The position numbers and the translations under genes are program-made. Of a stretch of DNA of 64,000 nucleotides, positions 14,601-28,142 are shown one piece after another. The number at the start of each line of letters is the position of its first letter. Position 1 is the first letter of the stretch. A model generated the notes under the pieces. The model did not search any database, was not told the DNA's origin, and was given only the letters and a program-made list of their open reading frames with translations. The DNA lies in NCBI RefSeq assembly GCF_040807025.1, contig NC_090945.1, forward strand, positions 73,543,088-73,607,087. Direction: 5' to 3'. The stretch is from Struthio camelus. Taxonomy: Eukaryota; Chordata; Aves; Struthioniformes; Struthionidae.

Positions 14601-17600
14601 AGCAAGATGATGATGAAGAAGGTGTTGCCCTAAAACACACAGCTATGGCCAGGGACAGCTCTGCTTATTTTCTTAATTTTCTTCCTTTCTGACCATTTCC
14701 TTGACTAGGCCCCATTCAACCACACCCTACTCCATTTCTACAGGATGGTACCATATGGGTTTTCCGGAATAAGCAGTTTTCCAGCTTATTTTTCCATCTC
14801 CAAGAAAATAGGCCTGTCCTTTCAAAATATAATCAGCAGAGCAGCAATTCCTACTGCCCCTTCCTGCACTTATTCACAGGGGTGTTAGGAGAAGGTCTGA
14901 CTATTTTCCAAAGGGTTTAGACACCAGCAATACTTCCTAAACCATTATGATACAGAGAACAGAATCACTCTCCAAATAAAACTATTCCAAGTATAAAACA
15001 TTGGTGCCTAAGGGCTGGCTGTCATGCTATTTTGTTCCGTGCAAACTGCAGGCTTTACTGTCTACCCAGAGCACCAGAGCGCAGCAGCTCCGATCTTTCT
15101 TCTCTGATCCCCAAGTCTTCTTAAAACAAACTAATCAAAGGACCCCTGCTACCTCAGACAAAGAAGAAAAATAGGAAAAGACTGTTGAAAATGCAAAAGA
15201 GCCAGGAGTCCCATTGCAGTGGTAAAAAAGCAGTTATTAACCAATGTCACCTCATCGTATTAAGAAAATAATAGTTCCCCTTAGTTTTGCCAAGATGATG
15301 TTATGATTATAATGATTCACTTAATATTTAGAATATCTCTCTGTTCTGCAGGAGAGGGAACCCTGAGAGAGAGCTTGCTGAATTCATGGCAGAGATTGTA
15401 GGACTTCGATCCCATGATGGCAGGGAGCTAGACTTGAAGACCTGTATTCCTGCAGCATTGTCAGGCCCAGAGAAACAATGTTTATATTGCTATCCTTACA
15501 GCTATTTTGTTATCTCTTCCCTCAGGAAAAGCTGCTCGTTTTAAAAAACTAACTATTATCTGTATATACAAAATAATGTGGGCCTTTCCCCTCCTGTTAC
15601 TGAATTCTCGAAAAAAAAAAAAAAAAGATATTCAAGCCACATTCCAACCCACCCAGGAATTACAACTACTTAAAGGGTCTGAAAAAAATGAAAGATGAAC
15701 AACATGTTTCTTAGATGTAATAATGTAGGCCCATATGGAAGGAATTGCTAAACTGTCCTCTCGTGCGAAAGAAACTGAACAGATTGCCTAGAAATAGGCA
15801 GCTCCCCTTCTCTTCAGTGAGGGAAGCAAATACCATCCAGATGGAAATTACCAAATGGATCAAACAGCTACATTTTATTCCCAAATGATCTTTGTTCTAC
15901 TTATCACTCATTATACCAGGAAAACTCTTCTGCCTATATCCCAAGCGTAGGCAGGAGAATACTATTCGTCGTATCCTCATTCAACATATTCTATATCGAA
16001 AGGGTTCCCCAATGAGATAACGATCTTGTCACACAAAAAAGGTGAGAAGAAAAAGCATCTTTCCTAATGAGCACATTCATTTAAGATCCCTGGATTCCTT
16101 TGTTTCCTCTTAAGTCCAACATTTGACTGAGGATTACACTGACTTTGTGACGCAGCAGTCCTCTTCCGGATGGCCAGTGTGACTACAAGCCTTTTCAACA
16201 GTCCTGTCGCTTGCTGAGTTTTACAAAGGTGAATTTTACTAAGTCCCAGTGAAGCAACCCTGAGGTTTTTCATCTCCTTTTATTTATGCTCATCAATGGT
16301 TAAATACTTTAATTGGAAGTTTGAATAAAAACAATTAAAAAATCACGAAGAATCCTCATGTTTGGCCCAATATGATTAAATATGAGCATATATAACCACA
16401 TTCAACAATTTAGGGGAAATTTTCAAAGGCATAAGAGAAGTTAGTTACCAACTAAAATGGAAAGCCAATGAAATCTGTGTATCTATAACTCTTACTTATG
16501 TCCTTGAAAAATCTTCCTAAGGTTTTACATGGTAAAATCACATTTCTTTAAACATATCCTCCTCTAAATTTCTGATTAATCTTATGGATGCTTAACTCCT
16601 GTCCTACTGAGTTATATATACTTTGGCTACAGGATTTTCTTATAACATGATTTTCTTTTGCCTGGAAACCTACTACAGCAGAGGTACAATCTTTAAATAA
16701 GAACTGTCTTATGTGTACAGCTGTGGCTGCATGACAGGATTAGATCAAGTGCATTTAATCTAGCTGGTCCATGTAACACTATGTTTTATTTCCCATTAAT
16801 CTTTGAACACAAGTTCAGCTTCTGTCATAGCTCTTTCAGGGGGGCCTAGATCAATAAATTGGAAACCGTTTTTTAATGGTGTGGTCATCAACAGATAACA
16901 CTGAGTTCAGCTGCAGCAATCCAAAAATATCAAAGATCCCACCACTTCATAAATCATGCGGACAAAGTCAGGAAGATGCAAGTGAAGAAGGCACCAGCAC
17001 ACCTGTGAGAGTCTGAGATCTGACTGGTGTTTTACTCTCTTTCAGTGCCAACGGATGGAAGTCGGGTATGCAAGAATGAGGAACAGGGCGGCATCACTGC
17101 CAAGGGAAAACACACAAACACACCCTGACTGCAACAGTAGTATAAACTCTCTTCCAAGAGACAGAGGGTAGACTAACGTGCACAGGAGACCCAACGTAAA
17201 GCACACAGATGGAAAAGTGATTCTTTCCACCGGTAATCAAGGAACAGATTGACAAGCAGATTCAGACATTTTGTACAATACTATGAGTTGGTAGTCAGCC
17301 CCAAACAATTGTTTTGAAGCAGAAAAGAGCCAGGAAACATTAAGTTCCCAGAATATCCAGGTGAGACACAAAACAGTATATTACTAATACCTGAGAGCTT
17401 ACCTGAGCTCAACTAAGTCTTATGGACAAGACAGCCTCTTTTGAGGGAAATACTAGTTTAGGGAATAAAACATGAATGTTTATACATCCAAAAAGGGTCA
17501 GATTTACCCACAACACAAATTATTACTCCTAATAATACTGCTACAGTAATTGCCTTATTCGTATGCCATTTGTTTATAAAAGGCTTAATTTACAATGCAC

Positions 17601-18569
17601 CCCAGTACTTCAGAAGAAAAAAAAGTGTGTTAATTTCAGAGTAGAAAAGGAGTATTTATTTTCCTGTCAGAGTTCAGAAATCATTTTCAAGGACTGTTAT
17701 TAAGCTGAAGCAGAGCTTTCTACTCAAAATGATTTATGAACCTGAAGGACATGTCTTGACAATCACCATATTCTTTCCCCAGCAGCCTGTCTGTCACTGC
17801 AAAGAGCAGCACTCATTCTTAGCAGATATGGCATCTTTTGGAGACTTGCAGCAACTTGAGCAATTATTTTTAATTTATAAACAGCAGAAACTACTTCCCT
17901 CCTCTACTACCTGTAAAGCTCCCAAGGAGGTATGCTAACAAGAATTTGCTTTAAAATTACCTTACTTAGGACACAGGAATTAAGGAGAAGAAACGCTATC
18001 CTTTCGCTGCCTCCCAGAAGAACAACAGTGATTGCAGGCACTAATCCACTCAAGGAAATTCACCACAGGTCAGGCTTAATCCATGCATCTGAATACGCTA
18101 TTTTATAAATTGTTTCCCTCTCTTCTGCAGTGTCCTACTTTACGCTAGCCAAGGAGAAGCATGTACAAGTAAAGAGTAGCGCACAGTTCACAGATAAAGA
18201 ACACTGAATTCAGCTTATTTTTATGCAAAAGCTCCTGAGCACTAGATCTGGCATATGTTCAATACCTCACTTAATGAATGCAGTCTGATCTCCTATGGCC
18301 TCAAGCAAATTTCTCTCAGGTCAACAAGGCTTCAGATCTACATGCACGTTTAACATTTTATTTCCTGTTTAAAGCATTTATAAACTGTTACCTAAATGCC
18401 TCACAGTCAACCCAGCAGAGCTAGTGAATATGCATAAAGATAAAACTACATAGTTAGTTCAAGCTATAAGTATAAAGGGAAATGTCCTCACGTAGAATTT
18501 TCAAAAGAGACAGAACAGCACAAAAGAGAGGGTTCCTGAGTGTTAATATAAGTTATCTCTTAAGAGAAA

Positions 18570-18690
18570 GGCTAGTCCAGTGTTTAGAGCAGCAGCCTAG
18601 GACACAGGAGGAGGAGGATTTCAACTCCTTGTCCTGCTAGGCACTACCAGGATTACCGACAGTCAAAACACATAGCTTACATTAACTACT
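18570..18690 (+). repeat. tRNA-derived SINE remnant (MIR-like head)
   Basis: AGTCCAGTGTTTAGAGCAGC and GGATTTCAACTCC resemble the A box and B box of MIR-related SINEs common in turtles, crocodilians and birds. Confidence 0.6.
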
Positions 18691-21600
18691 AAAGCAGGAG
18701 GCTTGATGTCCAAGCTAGTCCCTCTTGGCTCACCTTTATAGCCAGTGAGACAAAAAAGTAGTGCAAATCATCTGACCTGCTTTAGAAGTCTAGTTAGGAT
18801 GAGACAAAGCCCAAGTATCGATTTCTCTTCAGGACCACCAGGAACCCTACGACTTATACTTGGAGAAGGAATTCAACTCGCCAGAGAGTGAAATAAGCAG
18901 AATTCAAGCTTAGTTCTCAGAGGTAATCGACGAAGTTCTTGTCTAAGAGACACTTGTCTATGTTGGGACACTGTGAAGGGCCACAACCTTGGCTGAGCAG
19001 TGCTAAACTGATTTGGGATTTACAGTGAGACCCCTCTGTAATCAAGTCTCCTGGGACCCAAAGGACTGAGCTTGTCCAACCTAGGAACCATTTCACTGAA
19101 AAAGCAAAGCTCACGGAAGAGGAAGTGCCTTTAAATAAAAATCTATTTTAAGTTGCACAATTGATTACATGAAATTCATTGTAGTTTTCACCCTTTTAAG
19201 GCCTGAAGGGGGTCAAGCGCACAAAGCTCTTGACTCCCCAAAAAAGTAATTTAACTACAGGCTAGCTTTGCACTAGAGCAGACACACTTTATCCCCTCCC
19301 CTTTCCAAGCTCTGCCATTTTTCCAGAAGATAGATACACAAGTTTCATGGGAAGAAAGTGAGAATAAGCAACGTAGAGCTTAACTCTGTAGCTTAGTAAA
19401 GATGTCATTTCACCTGAGAAACACCAGGAAATATTGTGTCAATTATTTGTCCACATCCAAACGTAAGTGCAAATCCCAAACTCAGAGGCATCTGAACGGG
19501 GACTGCAGGAACATGCTGTTCTGGGATAGATGCAGGTGTCAGATGTAACAAGTAGCAATTTTTTTTTTTTGGCCCTCCTAAGCATCATGACACTAAGTGA
19601 TGCCTGTTTCGAACCCAGCTCAGCATATCTAACACACTGGGATACTTGCTCATGCCAGTGGCAGCTTTATTTCTTAGGTTTCAAAAAACTGAAGAGATTA
19701 TTGCCTCCTATATCCTCTCCAAGAACCACTCAGGGCCACTCCCCTGACAGATGTTACCATCCCCACAGATCTTCTTGCTCCTCCTGTGGTCAGCTGCTCG
19801 TAAGCTGGTTCATTTTGACAGAATAGTTTTAGGGATTTATCACTTGAGCAGCCAGGCTGACTAGCTTGAGAAAGGGTAAATTTTTATTGATGGATATGAG
19901 ACAACAGGGACAGTGATGAACTCTTTACATTAGAGAATAAAAACCTTCTCAGCTATCATAAGAAATGTGTGTCAAGATCTCAACCTCCCTACTCGGGTTT
20001 AGGAACTGACCTCCACAAGACAGTGCCTAAATTTAGTGGTGATAATGCTCAGCAGGCTATTAACTAAAGCTCTTTGACTGGGCCCTGGCTTCTCTAAACT
20101 TCTGCTGGCCACCTATAGCACACCGGTAGCGGTATACTTCTGCCCTACAAAATGATGAGGTATCCAGACTCTATAGGAGCCATATGAAATAGATTTATTA
20201 ATTGTTTCCACCATAGATAGCTTATTTATATCAGACAAAATGTACTGCTCACCCACAAAGCACTTTTTGCAAAAGATCCACCATCCATAAAGGAACTCTA
20301 ATTTACTGTTAATTCAGAAGCCACATCCTTATGGTGATCACATCCAGAACAGAAGAGGCACCTAAAATTGTAATGGTGGCAGAGATGAGCAGGTCCTAGC
20401 CTCTCACTATCCACAGGGCAGCCACATACTGGGCTGTAATTCCTTCTAAAGATCCAACACTGTGAGAGGCAAAACAGCTTTCCGCCCCTCAAGCAAACCT
20501 CCAAGCGTAAGCAGTCATAAAGCAGTGGTACCCTCCAGCTACTGCCAAAGCTAGCCTCACCCCTCGAATTTAAAGCCCACTCACCAGCAGGGCCTTCCTG
20601 TAGCCAGCTGGAAACAGAGACACGGCTACAGAGAGATGGAGTCCCCCACCCACAGATGGGAAAGCAGGGAGGCAGCATGCAGCAGATGGTGGGGGCAACA
20701 GAGAGCAATGAAAGATGGCCACGTTCTTCCTCCCTAGCTGCTTCTGTCACTCAGAGCGAGAGAGAATCTCTCGCGGCTTTCAGGTTCAGAGCTGCGTTAC
20801 AAAAAACGACAACGCGCTCCAGTAGCTTCCCACTTAAACTGCCAGGCAGCCATCAGCTGAGAGGCCACAGCACTTCAAAGCACCTTACTCTTGTCCAAAT
20901 ACAACTAATGCAAGCCTGACCCAAGCGGACTTCAAGGAATCCTGTACCGAAATTCTCTTTTCCTCTGATCCATACACACACACCAAGACCAACACTGTAG
21001 TAACTAGGTAGTTATTTCCATTTCATGAGGACAAGAAATTGTAAAGCATCTTTATGTGCTTTTCCAGGCCAGTGATGTCAAAGTGGGAGCTGATTGCCCA
21101 AAAGAAAGGAGTTTGATGAACAGATGGCATCTTAATTTCTGTTTAATTTTGACTAAGTGTTCCCAGTAACCCACAAACTAAGAACCATTTCCAACCTTAG
21201 ATGATTGACCTGATTCACTAATGGCTTGAACATAAACAGAATTTCACTGCCTGAGAAGCCAGGCTTGCAGCTGCTCTGGGTCACTAGAGTGAATCACAGC
21301 TCCCGAGGCACACGGGTGAACCTGACCCATCATTTGTGAAGTGATCCTCTAGCAATCTCCTTTTAGAGCTGCTTACTTCACAGATGGTAACTTTTTACCT
21401 CAAGAACTTGCCACACTACCCTGAGCTTTGCAAAGGCAAGTAGGTTAATTTGTGCAAAATATGACAGTGACTAGAGCTCAGAAGAGCTTTAATAAGGGTC
21501 CAAGTCAGTTTAGCTTCCAGTGCTGAAGCCTGGCATTTTCCCTGGTGGTGCCTCTCCTATTCAGTGCAGGTACAATAGTTTATGCTTATTTTTATAAGCA

Positions 21601-24600
21601 AGACAAAAAAGGCTGAGAAGATTTTATACAACCACTGGTTTTTTTCCTTCCCCTCTTACAGCAGTCATGGGGCCAAAAGAGAGAATAAGAACTAAATCTA
21701 AACTACAGGGTAAGTCTCTCCCACTGGCTTGGTCATCTAGGCTTGGGCTGACATGCTGGAGCATGCAAATAACTTTCCTTCCCATGGAAACTGGAGTATC
21801 TGATGAAGAAGGGAAGACAGAGTGATACATACCTGGATTTTAACCTGCAGTGGAGTCAAGGTACAGCCAGAACTTCCACTGCATAGCCTAAGTGCCCTCT
21901 TAGCTTAATATTTAAATTCAGTCTCTGAGAGAAAAAAAATACTGTCTTCGCATGTCTCCACTTCAATTACCAACTCTCAAGAAGAAGACTAAAAAAGAAA
22001 AAAGGACAAACATCTGCAGAAAGTGACTTCTCCCTATTATTTTATGCTACCTTCATTTATGCCACTCCCCCTACATTTATACATTTGTCCTATGGCTTAC
22101 ACCATTATCTTGCCTGACAGGATCAGCATCACAGACTAGGGAAAGATGATATTCCTAGTTAAGCCCTCTCGGCCAAGTTTTCTGAAATATTCCATTTTCT
22201 ATCCTAGCCGCTTCTGTTCTCTTTATTCCCAAGAAAAAGTTGCTGCAAGAAAAATGGACTTAACTCAAACAGATGTGGGAATTTCTTGGTTTAATCAGGC
22301 CTTAGGAGAAAGGTCTGCACTATAAAAATCTTTCATGCCTTATGTGGTTTTAGTAAGTAGCTTTAACATTCATCAGTTTGAGGACTAAATGAAAGGGCTG
22401 TTTCTAAGAAGAAAATATATAGTACTTTTTCACATTAGAATTGCTGCCCAAAAGATACAAGCCTGATTTATCAAGGAGCACAGAAAATGTAAATCATGGG
22501 CAACTCATTTTTGTTCTGAGTTATACCAGTGTCAGTATTGAGCATGGGACTGGCCTGCTATGACCTGAGAACTAGACCCAGTTCCCACGTCTCCTATGCA
22601 CATAATGTTTTTCAGAGTACAAGATAAGCAATACATGGGGAGTGGGAGACTTCCAGAGGAACCCTTCTCCATTTCCTACAAATGTTTAACCTCCAAGTGA
22701 ACCTAGAATTGATGTTGGCATCATTTACATTGAACAAAATGCATGTTGTCATCTTCCCTAGTTTCCAGCACCTTTCTGGTCTTCAGTGCAGTGATTCTCC
22801 AAGGGGAACACAGACCCAGTTCCTTCCATGTCCTGGAGTTACTGATTCTGACCAAACTGTGCCTATTTTAGAGATTCCTAAAAGGTAACTGGCAATTAGC
22901 TTTACCTTTGGAAATACATAATGAATTCTTGGTCGTTAAGGGAGACTAGAGGCCTAGGTGAATGCAGATGAAATATAGAGCAATTTATTATTTTTAAAAT
23001 ATTATGAATGCTTTTTTTCTGAAAAATAGCAGGAACAGAATTAATTTCTAGTTGCCTGATAAATAATTGTTTTGACTTAAGAGAACTTTCTTGACATACG
23101 CGTGATCTGTCACCGTTAGTGTTCTGTTTCCTTACGTCTGACCACAAAACCAGCCTTAACGTTCCTGTTTATGACCTTTCCTACCAGGGAAGAGCAAAAC
23201 AGATAAAGAAAAAGCATGACTGAAACTTCAGTTACTTTTCTTTGATTATATAAAACTCCTTGCTCAGTGTTAGAAGAAAAAGTTTTGTGTTTTTTGCTTT
23301 TTACACCTCTCTTAAGAGAGAATGACTATTACTACCAGTGTTTTTTGACTTTCAGATTACAATTTTTTCCCCCCAATGGAGGCACAAACCACTCTACAGT
23401 GCTTTTAGCCTCATGTACACCATGATTTTCTCTTTTAAGTTTGCTTTTCACTTCACTGGGCCTCTAAAAAGCTCTACTTAATACGCACCATTTCAGGTTA
23501 CAACTTCCGTGTATTGTGTTTATATTCTACTTCTAAATAATGCTTTTGTTAAAACTAGAGAGAGAAGAGATAGGGCTTTGCCACTAAAATGAGATAGTTT
23601 GGCTTTCATACGGGGGAGTTCAATGTAGAAAAGAGAACCAGGTAAATATTGCCAAAATATGTTAAAAAACATTTGTTTGATGCGGACTATTGATCCTAGC
23701 TACTTGTATTCTGTGCTGTTTCTACCAAATTTTGTAAGTGGAAGAATTTGAATGAGAAACAAAGATTTTGTGAATGTCTGTTGATAGTAAACTTACTGAC
23801 CTCCAACTTCCACCTAAGTGCCCTGATCATTTAGTCAAGAAGCACATATAATGCCTTTTCACTGGGATGGTCCATGGAGAGCAAACAGAAGAGAGCAGTT
23901 GATTCAACACAAGTCTACTGTTCAAATGTGTTCTATAAGCATATCGCTACAGATCACCCCCAATTTCAAAAAACCCCAAATCACAAGGGGCAATAGTCAT
24001 TATTCTCCTTGAGGCATCCAGCAAGCCCAGACTCCCAAAGGATATCAGCTTGGCAGGACACCAGTATACAAACCATCTGGCCTGCCACTGCACATCTTGG
24101 AGCTGGCTTCTATAAAAGATCACATTTAAAGAATTTGAAGGCCGTTGTTTCGTTGTTTGCTAGTGTAATGCATCACCTAATCTTCTTGTACATCAATTAG
24201 TACATAATTATTTAGCACAATTTGACTATCATTTCTCATTTCCTCATTCAGTAGTAGGATAAAAATGGAGAGAGACGGAAGTTTAAGACAGAAAATCTTG
24301 AGCTGACCCACCTTTTCTAACACTGTTGCATGCAACACTCCAAACATTAACATTTCTCCACTGTAGTCTCTAAGAACTTGCATTTTTACTTAAGAGAGAG
24401 AAAAAGCAACTGACACTGCTAGCCAAATGACAACAGTGGTGTCTGTACATATTTAAACAACCCCTTCTGGTAGGAAGAAAGGATTTCTTAAGGAATTAAA
24501 ACACAAGGGGCCATGGGATTTTAATTGAAATCTACTGTTTGCAAAGCAATGCTACGAAGTGCCGGCAAGACTCTATTTGCCCAAGGAAAGGGTTGAGTCT

Positions 24601-26348
24601 CTCTTGCATTACAGTGGCTCCGTTCAGGTGAAATGCATGTTCCCCTACCTATACCTGTGTGTGTCCTCAGCCTTTATTCAGGGAATTATTAATTCCAGCA
24701 GGAGGAAGAATGGGGCCAAAAAACCTAATTAGCTTTAAGATTAAGTTTGATAGTTTATAATGTTATAAGTCACATATGCCTTTGATAGAAAGAAACAGGA
24801 CTGAGGAAGGCTTAACATCATAGTAAATTACTATGGTCCAAATCACAAAGTAGATAATTATGTTATTATAACTATGACTATGTGATTACCACATCAACAC
24901 ACTTCATGTATTATAATTTGACCTCCAGCCTGAGCTAACAGGCCTCGTAATTTACTGTCAGGAAGACAAAGCTCCAATAAAACTTTTCATAAGTACTCAT
25001 TCTTACAGCATCATTAATTTACCAATATAGAAGTTACCATGCTCGATATTTACAAGTGCTCTCCCACATCAGAACATCTTAGCATTAAATAAGACAGCTG
25101 GGTAGCAGGCATATTCATCTTCATGATTGCTTGCTGGGCGTTAAGAAGAGCAGAAAGAAATTCAGTAGCCCTGTTTCCCAAGAAGCAGCAGAAGCCTGAA
25201 GTTTGGGACTTCACAGGTATCTTCTCTGCTTAGACAGTGCTCCAAAACACCCGCTCCAGCAGCTAGTCCCCTTGGCATCTGGTGTGTATTTTCTAAAGAG
25301 GTGTTGGATGAAGACCAATTCAGCTATCGCTGTAAGCAACTGCACTGAAGCTTAACTGAGTAAACAAAGTCAGGTTTCCCACAGTAAAGTGGTGCCTCTG
25401 GAACTGTGTGCATTAAAATGACTTCAAATCTAGTCAGTGCCCATTCTGTCTTTGGCTTCTGAAGAGCAGCATCAAATGTAAAGTAGTAACATATCACATG
25501 GGGGTAATCAGTGAAGGCAGAGAAAGAGCACATGCACAGTGCCACCTATTACTGTATAGTACAAATTGCTCTTTTTAAATAAAAGTAATTTAAAAAAAAG
25601 AAATTCAGAAGATAATAGAGGATCTCCAAAAGTGTGGGGGCAGCAGCACAGGATGACCTGCAGTCTGAGTTATCCATCTCTTAGCTCAGATGTTCCGGTA
25701 CTCATGTGAGGCCCAAGCAGTCACCTAAAGAAAGTGGTCTGAAAAAAGTCCAGTAAGACCACTCAAGTGAAACTGCTATTTAAACAAGGGGCTTACAAGT
25801 CACAGTTGAAGGGGTTTTTTTTTGTTTTTTTTTTTTTACAGATACTACCACCTACAGGAATACATTGAGTATCCTGTTATAGGTCAGCTTATGAAAAACA
25901 AACAAACAAATAAAAAAAAGCCCCAAGGCACTGAAGGTATGCTAAGAACAGCAAAACTACTCCCAAAATTCCTGTAAAAATGTGTTTTCAGGAAGTCAGT
26001 GAGATTACATTTCCTCAAGTTCCAGAGGAAACTGTCACTAAAGTCAGACATACTTTCAAACTTGCCACTATATGTTGAAGTTATAAAAGTGATTTAATAG
26101 ATATTTCAGTCTTAGTTAAAGGAAAAACAAATCACAAACAAGTGGCAGAAGGAACACTGGAAGGCAGTGCTCTTAAACGTTCTTAGAAAATTGATTATAA
26201 AAAGTGTTACAAATTTTTCTCGTGTAAAATTTCCAGTCATCTCAAACTAATTGCTAGGTCATGCTAACTAATAAAATCTTTTTGCTAAAAAAAAAAAAGT
26301 ACTTTTGTAACAATGGGGAAATCACTTTGCTATGATGTTTTACCTTAT

Positions 26349-26354
26349 TTTATT
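26349..26354 (-). terminator. C4orf50: Poly(A) signal of the C4orf50-like gene
   Basis: AATAAA on the minus strand begins 10 nt past the TAG at 26365. A long minus-strand T run follows about 50 nt downstream (26288-26300), as expected of a U-rich downstream element. This marks a likely 3' end of the gene. Confidence 0.6.
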
Positions 26355-26364
26355 TCTGAGGTTT

Positions 26365-26754
26365 CTAGTCTTTCCAATGCAGTCGATTTCTCCCCACAGG
26401 ATTTCGACCTTTATTACTTGCTGACAACACGTCTGACAAATAGCTTTTTGCTGTGGTAGCTGAGGTTGAGCCATCTGGTTTTTCTCTAGAGATCCATGTG
26501 TTATTCGTAATGACATTTTTCTGTTTCATTCCCCGGGGAGTAGCCCCTGCATGCTGATTTCCTATTTGACCCAAAAATACATCATCACATTTCGACAACC
26601 GACCCCTCCCCTTTACGGCACAGAAAGCACTACTCTCGGAAAGTTTCAGTGTATCATTCATCTTTGACGGTACAGGCCAGTAGGCTTCGTCTCAGATCCC
26701 AGGCAGACTGAAGTCAGCCTTCAGATTTGAATCGGAGGAGACAACCGAAGGTAC
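26365..26754 (-). pseudogene. C4orf50: C4orf50-like last exon, with in-frame TGA
   Basis: A strong acceptor (CTTTCCTCCTCAG) opens this exon. Phase 0 reads VPSVVSSDSNLKADFSLPGI and then TGA at 26692-26694. The same frame continues DEAYWPVPSKMNDTLKL through CDDVFLGQIGNQHAGATPRG to HWKD and a TAG at 26365, 108 further codons without a stop. An AATAAA follows within 20 nt. The layout is that of a former coding last exon with a short 3' UTR. The TGA could be a C-to-T change of CGA in a CpG, or the real stop, with the rest being 3' UTR. The exon is out of reach in the current frame because exon 12 already stops. I call it a damaged exon, not a separate pseudogene. Confidence 0.55.
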
Positions 26755-27900
26755 CTGAGGAGGAAAGAAAAGAAGAATATATAACTTTAGGTGTCCCGGT
26801 ATACTTCTTAAGACAGGGCAACATGCCTTTCTGTGCACTGTGGCTAATTCCAGCCGCAGTGTTCCATTTCATTGTACAATAGGTCTGTATCATGCTCTCC
26901 CCGGAATTTAATTAAAGTACACATGATTTATATAAAAAAAAATCCCTGAAGGTGCAAAGATCAGATCAATTAAAGAGATAGTTGCGTTCTGCCCTTCCTA
27001 ATAATTCTTTTTAATGACAATATTTTCATTGATTCTTTTTATACACGACTGTGATAAAGACAATGACCAGGAAACTGGAATTGAACTGTCATAAGTACTC
27101 TCTAGATTAAAAATTCTAAAGATTTCATCTTTACTATCAGAGTTCTATTTGAGCTATCACTTCATTATATAATAGATTTCTTGTTTAAAGAGAGACATCT
27201 GTATCTTGCATAAACTTTTCATCCTTTAACATCAAAAACCAGAAACTTTGCTTTTACTTGTTTTATTCCATTTATTTTAACCCAAGGTTATAAAGAAAAT
27301 TCAGTAGAATAATGCTTGTAACTGCTCTAGCTAAGTGGCTCCAATAATTGGATATTTGAATTTTGTTTCTGAACAGTTAAGGAGAGGTTATATATTTTTT
27401 AAAGAGGACGAAATCTCCTGCGTGTTCAGTTTAGCAGCAGACTGTCACAAATGCAATTGCAATTGATCAGTTCTGTTCTTAACAGGATTCCTGCAGTTAA
27501 TGGAAATTACTATAAAGAGCTTCAGGGCACAGGAATAATTGGATCACTAAGAAAAAAAAAAGGGAATGGAGGAAAACAGGTAGGACAGGATCCACACATT
27601 GATGACTTTTTTTTCTTTTAAACATCAAACAATTTTCAAAGGTGGTCTTACCAGAATATCATGATGAAAACAAAAACTTGAACTGTTTTTACATGCCCCA
27701 AGCCATTCATAAGCAATGAGGAAGAATACGCATAATGAAAAACACTAAATGTTCTTTGTCTTCAGATTGTTTAAACTAAAAAAGTACGCATTTCTGGAAA
27801 TGATCATTTAAATATTTATACGAATAGTATATAAATATTGGATTTATAGATTAATAATAGATTTCACCAAACTAAAAACTATGAAAAGAGTTTTACTGAC
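26755..27900 (-). other. C4orf50-like intron 12
   Basis: 1.1 kb, donor GTCAGT and acceptor TTCTTTCCTCCTCAG. Nothing else was recognised. Confidence 0.6.
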
Positions 27901-28142
27901 CTGGCAACTGCTGCAATGGTTTTGTCTTAGTTCCAATGCAAGGCTATGAGCCTCTCCGGATCATTTAATTTTACAGGAGAACTAGCATACATGCTTGGAG
28001 AGAGGCAAAAACTGTGAAGGCCATCCATGTTTTGCAGAGCGTCTGTAGGCATTGGCCCAGTCATCCCATTCACTTGAATGTGTGTCTCGTGATCCTTTGA
28101 CTCTCCATTGGCCTGTGAAATATCTGCAGAAGACGGCAGCGT
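27901..28142 (-). CDS. C4orf50: C4orf50-like exon 12, frame-disrupted
   Basis: Acceptor CTGTCTTGCAG and donor GTCAGT bound a 242-nt exon. In phase 0 it reads TLPSSADISQANGESKDH, later FCLSPSMYASSPVKLNDP and ERLIALHWN, then TAA at 27927-27929. The preceding exons end in phase 0 and exon 13 opens in phase 0, so 243 nt is expected. One missing base near 27931-27936 would explain it, since the other frame stays open to the donor (ELRQNHCSSCQ). As it stands the protein ends at HWN. That may be a sequencing error, a polymorphism or a true truncation. Confidence 0.72.

Larger units (their letters stand above)
10739..26348. other. Region downstream of the C4orf50-like gene, right part
   Basis: 15.6 kb of AT-rich DNA without a supported gene. 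It holds a TTTG repeat (11631-11648), a SINE remnant (18570-18690), poly(T) at 25808-25840 and a small CpG-richer patch at 20600-20850. The longest open frame (20298-20750, minus, 150 codons) has no recognisable domain. Confidence 0.55.

Noticed and set aside
20298..20750. 150-codon open frame on the minus strand
   Set aside because: Cys- and Ser-rich composition without domains, no splice context and no recognised family. It lies in a locally GC-richer patch where long chance frames are expected.
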